This document shows, piece after piece, positions 42,960 to 44,757 of a stretch of DNA of 44,757 nt. The stretch covers positions 1 to 44,757 of the forward strand of contig NZ_BNBL01000023.1 in the NCBI RefSeq assembly GCF_014655595.1, written 5' to 3'. The stretch is from Streptomyces griseocarneus. Its GTDB lineage: Bacteria; Actinomycetota; Actinomycetes; Streptomycetales; Streptomycetaceae. The position numbers and the translations under genes were made by a program. Numbering within the stretch: position 1 is the first letter of the stretch; each line of letters opens with the position of its first letter. The notes beneath the pieces were generated by a model. It was not told the DNA's origin and made no database searches. It saw only the letters and a list, made by a program, of their open reading frames with translations.

Positions 42960-43420
42960 CGGGACCGAATCCGACCGACCGCGGCAAGCTGGGATCGAAG
43001 ATTCATCTGATCTGCGACCGGAACGGACTGCCGATGTCCTTGGGCATCTCCGGCGCGAACATGCATGACAGTCTGGGCCTGGAGCCGCTTGTGCGCGGCA
43101 TCCCGCCGATCCGGTCCCGCCGTGGTCCCCGGCGTCGGCGGCCGGCGAAGCTGCATGCGGATAAGGGCTATGACTACGACCACCTGCGCCGATGGCTTCG
43201 CAAGCGCGGTATCCGCCATCGCATTGCCCGCAAGGGTGTCGAGTCCTCGCAGCGGCTGGGCCGGCATCGGTGGGTGGTCGAGAGAACCGTGTCCTGGCTG
43301 GCCGGCTGCCGACGCCTCCACCGCCGCTACGAACGCAAGGCCGAACACTTCCTCGCCTTCGTCGGCATAGCCGCAGCCCTCATCGGCTACCGCCGACTGG
43401 CGGCTCTGCTCACGGCCTGA
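42911..43420 (+). CDS. IS element B transposase OrfB
   Basis: Meaningful from about 42945 after the frameshift: GPNPTDRGKLGSKIHLICDR, LHADKGYDYDHLRRWLRKRG (second Asp), HRWVVERTVSWLAGCRRLHR (Glu). Intact to its TGA, which overlaps the end of the convergent passenger gene by 11 bases. Confidence 0.85.
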   Translation: MRDRLGQPAGCKGGPLTGPNPTDRGKLGSKIHLICDRNGLPMSLGISGANMHDSLGLEPLVRGIPPIRSRRGPRRRRPAKLHADKGYDYDHLRRWLRKRGIRHRIARKGVESSQRLGRHRWVVERTVSWLAGCRRLHRRYERKAEHFLAFVGIAAALIGYRRLAALLTA

Positions 43421-43766
43421 GCCGGTTCTGCTGTACGTCGAAGCAGATCAGGCCCATGGACTCCGCGACGGCCGCCGCGTAGGCCGACGCCTCCTCGGCC
43501 ATGCTCCACCGCATGGGGAAGTAGATCAGCGGACCACTGGCCTCGCCGATCAGCGGCCCGGTTGACCAGGGCGAGGTGTCCTCCTCGTCCTCAGTGAGGT
43601 CACACCACCGCTCAAGCAACGCGGCCACGTAAGCCGCGATGCGCTCGGACGGAGGCTCTTCCACCTCGCTGTCGATGTAGCGGTCGTACAGGTCGTTGAA
43701 GACCCGGCCCGCGGTCTTGTCATCCGCCGGCCTCTCGCCTTCCCAGACAGCAAGGTCGTAGCTCAT
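43410..43766 (-). CDS. Passenger gene in IS element B: MSYDLAVW-type protein
   Basis: 118 residues beginning MSYDLAVWEGERPADDKTAG and containing RIAAYVAALLERWCDL, SPWSTGPLIGEASGPLIYFP, AAAVAESMGLICFDVQQNRL and ending RLRP. The start, the SPW..GPL....GP.IYF core and the FD.....RLRP end match a protein family widespread in actinomycetes that I know only as hypothetical. No strong ribosome site is seen. It lies inside the inverted repeats of element B, so it would move with the IS. Confidence 0.7.
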   Translation of the reverse strand: MSYDLAVWEGERPADDKTAGRVFNDLYDRYIDSEVEEPPSERIAAYVAALLERWCDLTEDEEDTSPWSTGPLIGEASGPLIYFPMRWSMAEEASAYAAAVAESMGLICFDVQQNRLRP

Positions 43767-43812
43767 GTCAGGAGGCTCTCATGCCGCTCTGACAGCCAAA
43801 AGAAACGACGTC

Positions 43813-44214
43813 TTAGGCGCTGTTCCGGGGCGGATGCAGTCGACTGAAGCCCGCCTGCAGGGTGTGGAGGGTGACGATGCCTCCGCCGAGCATCTCGGCC
43901 TTCTGCCCGAGCTGGTCCATGACCACCGCGCTCGGCCGGCCGTACACGTCGATGGATCTCATGCGGATGAGCGCACCGAACAAGCGGAACTTCGGTCCGC
44001 CGAGCTCCATGTGGAGCTCCATCGACGCCGAATCAGGATGGACCGCCACCGTGGTCATCGTGGACTCGGACTCGTCGATGTAGAAGTGGTAGGCGATCAG
44101 CTGCGGCTCGCGCGCCTGGACGAACGTGGCCAGGTCGTGCATCCCGTTCTTGACTTCCGCGAGCTTGCCCTCGCGGATGTCCGAGCGGTCAACGTAGTAA
44201 ATGGGTTCCGCCAT
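43813..44214 (-). CDS. Hypothetical protein, stop codon is the IS target
   Basis: 133 residues, ATG at 44214. Alpha/beta protein with dimeric ferredoxin-like (ABM-type) character: PIYYVDRSDIREGKLAEVKN, IAYHFYIDESESTMTTVAVH, MELHMELGGPKFRLFGALI. No catalytic motif. Its TAA (43813-43815) is exactly the right copy of the TTA target duplication of element B, so the insertion left the protein intact but removed its downstream sequence. Confidence 0.65.
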   Translation of the reverse strand: MAEPIYYVDRSDIREGKLAEVKNGMHDLATFVQAREPQLIAYHFYIDESESTMTTVAVHPDSASMELHMELGGPKFRLFGALIRMRSIDVYGRPSAVVMDQLGQKAEMLGGGIVTLHTLQAGFSRLHPPRNSA

Positions 44215-44365
44215 GCCGCCTGAACCTACCGTTGGACGCCCGTTGGCTCCGCTCGGCGCGCGGCCCCCTCAGGCTCATACCCCGCAACGCGCCAGCCTCC
44301 ACTTTCGCAACACCCCTAACGATCTCGTGCACGGTTGGCCGTGGCGTGTCGGCTTCTTGATCGTT

Positions 44366-44757
44366 GTGTTCAGCGTGGTGGGGATCAGGGCGGCGATCGT
44401 TCGGAACCAGCGGGTCACGGGCCTGTCGTCGGCGGTGCTGGCTGAACTCGTTGCCGAGCTCGGGCCGTTGTGGCACGAGCGACATCAGGCCCGGCTCGTT
44501 TCTCGGGACCGGAAGCGGGCTGTGGGTGCCGGGGCCCGGTACAAGCTGGTCTTCGTCGACCGGCTACTGGCCACTCTCGTGCATCTCCGGCACGGCGCCA
44601 CGCACGATGTGCTGGCCTGTTGGTTCGGCGTGGACCGCTCCACCATCACCAGGGCGATCGGCGAAGTCCGGCCACTGTTGGCCGAGCGAGGCTGCACTAT
44701 CGCTCCCGGGATGCGGCTGCGAACGCTGGCCGATGTCGTGAGCCACCTGGGCGAGAG
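44366..44757 (+). CDS. IS5-type transposase, N-terminal part, runs off window
   Basis: Partial, at least 130 codons from a GTG at 44366. HTH-bearing N-terminal domain: LAELVAELGPLWHERHQARL, KRAVGAGARYKLVFVDRLLA, THDVLACWFGVDRSTITRAI, RLRTLADVVSHLGE. This is the DDE_Tnp_4-associated HTH pattern; the catalytic domain would follow beyond 44757. Start codon uncertain. Confidence 0.75.
   Translation, partial: MFSVVGIRAAIVRNQRVTGLSSAVLAELVAELGPLWHERHQARLVSRDRKRAVGAGARYKLVFVDRLLATLVHLRHGATHDVLACWFGVDRSTITRAIGEVRPLLAERGCTIAPGMRLRTLADVVSHLGE

Larger units (their letters stand above)
42560..43812 (+). mobile_element. IS5-family element B carrying a passenger gene
   Basis: 1253 bp. Ends GACGTCGTTTCTTATGGC and (inverted) GACGTCGTTTCTTTTGGC, one mismatch in 18. 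Flanked by TTA at 42557-42559 and 43813-43815, a perfect target duplication. The transposase ends at 43420, yet the right end is nearly 400 bases further on, and the space is filled by a separate gene (43410-43766, minus). The right TTA is the stop codon (TAA, minus strand) of the gene ending at 43813. Confidence 0.85.

Noticed and set aside
1..44757. tRNA, rRNA or CRISPR genes
   Set aside because: Reading both strands I found no tRNA T-loop consensus in context, no rRNA-like stretch and no spaced repeat array.

Overview
The window looks like the left end of a linear replicon (chromosome arm or large linear plasmid) of a Streptomyces-like actinomycete. Codon use is strongly GC-rich, GTG and TTG starts are common, and Shine-Dalgarno sites are of the AGGAGG type. 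The first 235 bases form an array of seven short hairpins with uniform 3-base loops, as in streptomycete telomeres. A tap-tpg telomere operon and a telomere-type SF2 helicase gene follow within 8 kb.

Layout. 1-7.9 kb is the telomere module: hairpin array, helicase, an endonuclease VII-like gene, then a coupled HTH-tap-tpg operon reading toward the end with an operator-like dyad upstream. 8-15 kb is a decayed accessory zone: two secreted proteins, an AraC-type regulator, a frameshifted IS transposase, a Mu-type transposase remnant with end repeats, and a regulator fragment. 15.3-20.9 kb holds two membrane Ser/Thr kinases in a TGATG-coupled pair, a DnaN sliding-clamp-like ORF and a membrane protein. 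An IS with a TTA target duplication split the last two, which would otherwise form one reading frame. 21-25 kb is a stack of IS elements (ISAzo13-like, IS5-like, IS21 remnants). At 25.2 kb, just after istB, lies an 81-residue SUMO-like protein with a bare C-terminal Gly-Gly.

26.7-29.3 kb is a compact three-gene terpenoid operon: cis-prenyltransferase, squalene/phytoene synthase-like enzyme and DUF2236 (MpaB-like) oxygenase. 29.7-39.6 kb carries mostly hypothetical genes: a pentapeptide-repeat membrane protein, an excisionase-like protein, a small secreted protein, a peptide deformylase, an unrecognised 373-residue protein coupled to a small membrane protein, and a GT2 glycosyltransferase. 39.7-44.8 kb is again rearranged: a chimeric, frameshifted nucleoside phosphorylase, a gene framed by 21-bp direct repeats, a RibD-domain fragment, and two IS5-type elements exactly back to back. 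The second of these carries a passenger gene, and a transposase runs off the window end.

Most worth following up: (1) the orphan SUMO-like modifier; (2) Tap motifs resembling the A, B and C motifs of protein-primed family B DNA polymerases, which would make HTH-tap-tpg a primer-protein plus polymerase-like pair; (3) the kinase pair with a clamp-like/membrane ORF; (4) the IS with a passenger gene inserted exactly at a stop codon. No tRNA, rRNA or CRISPR array was seen. All functions are read from sequence patterns alone; no database search was run.
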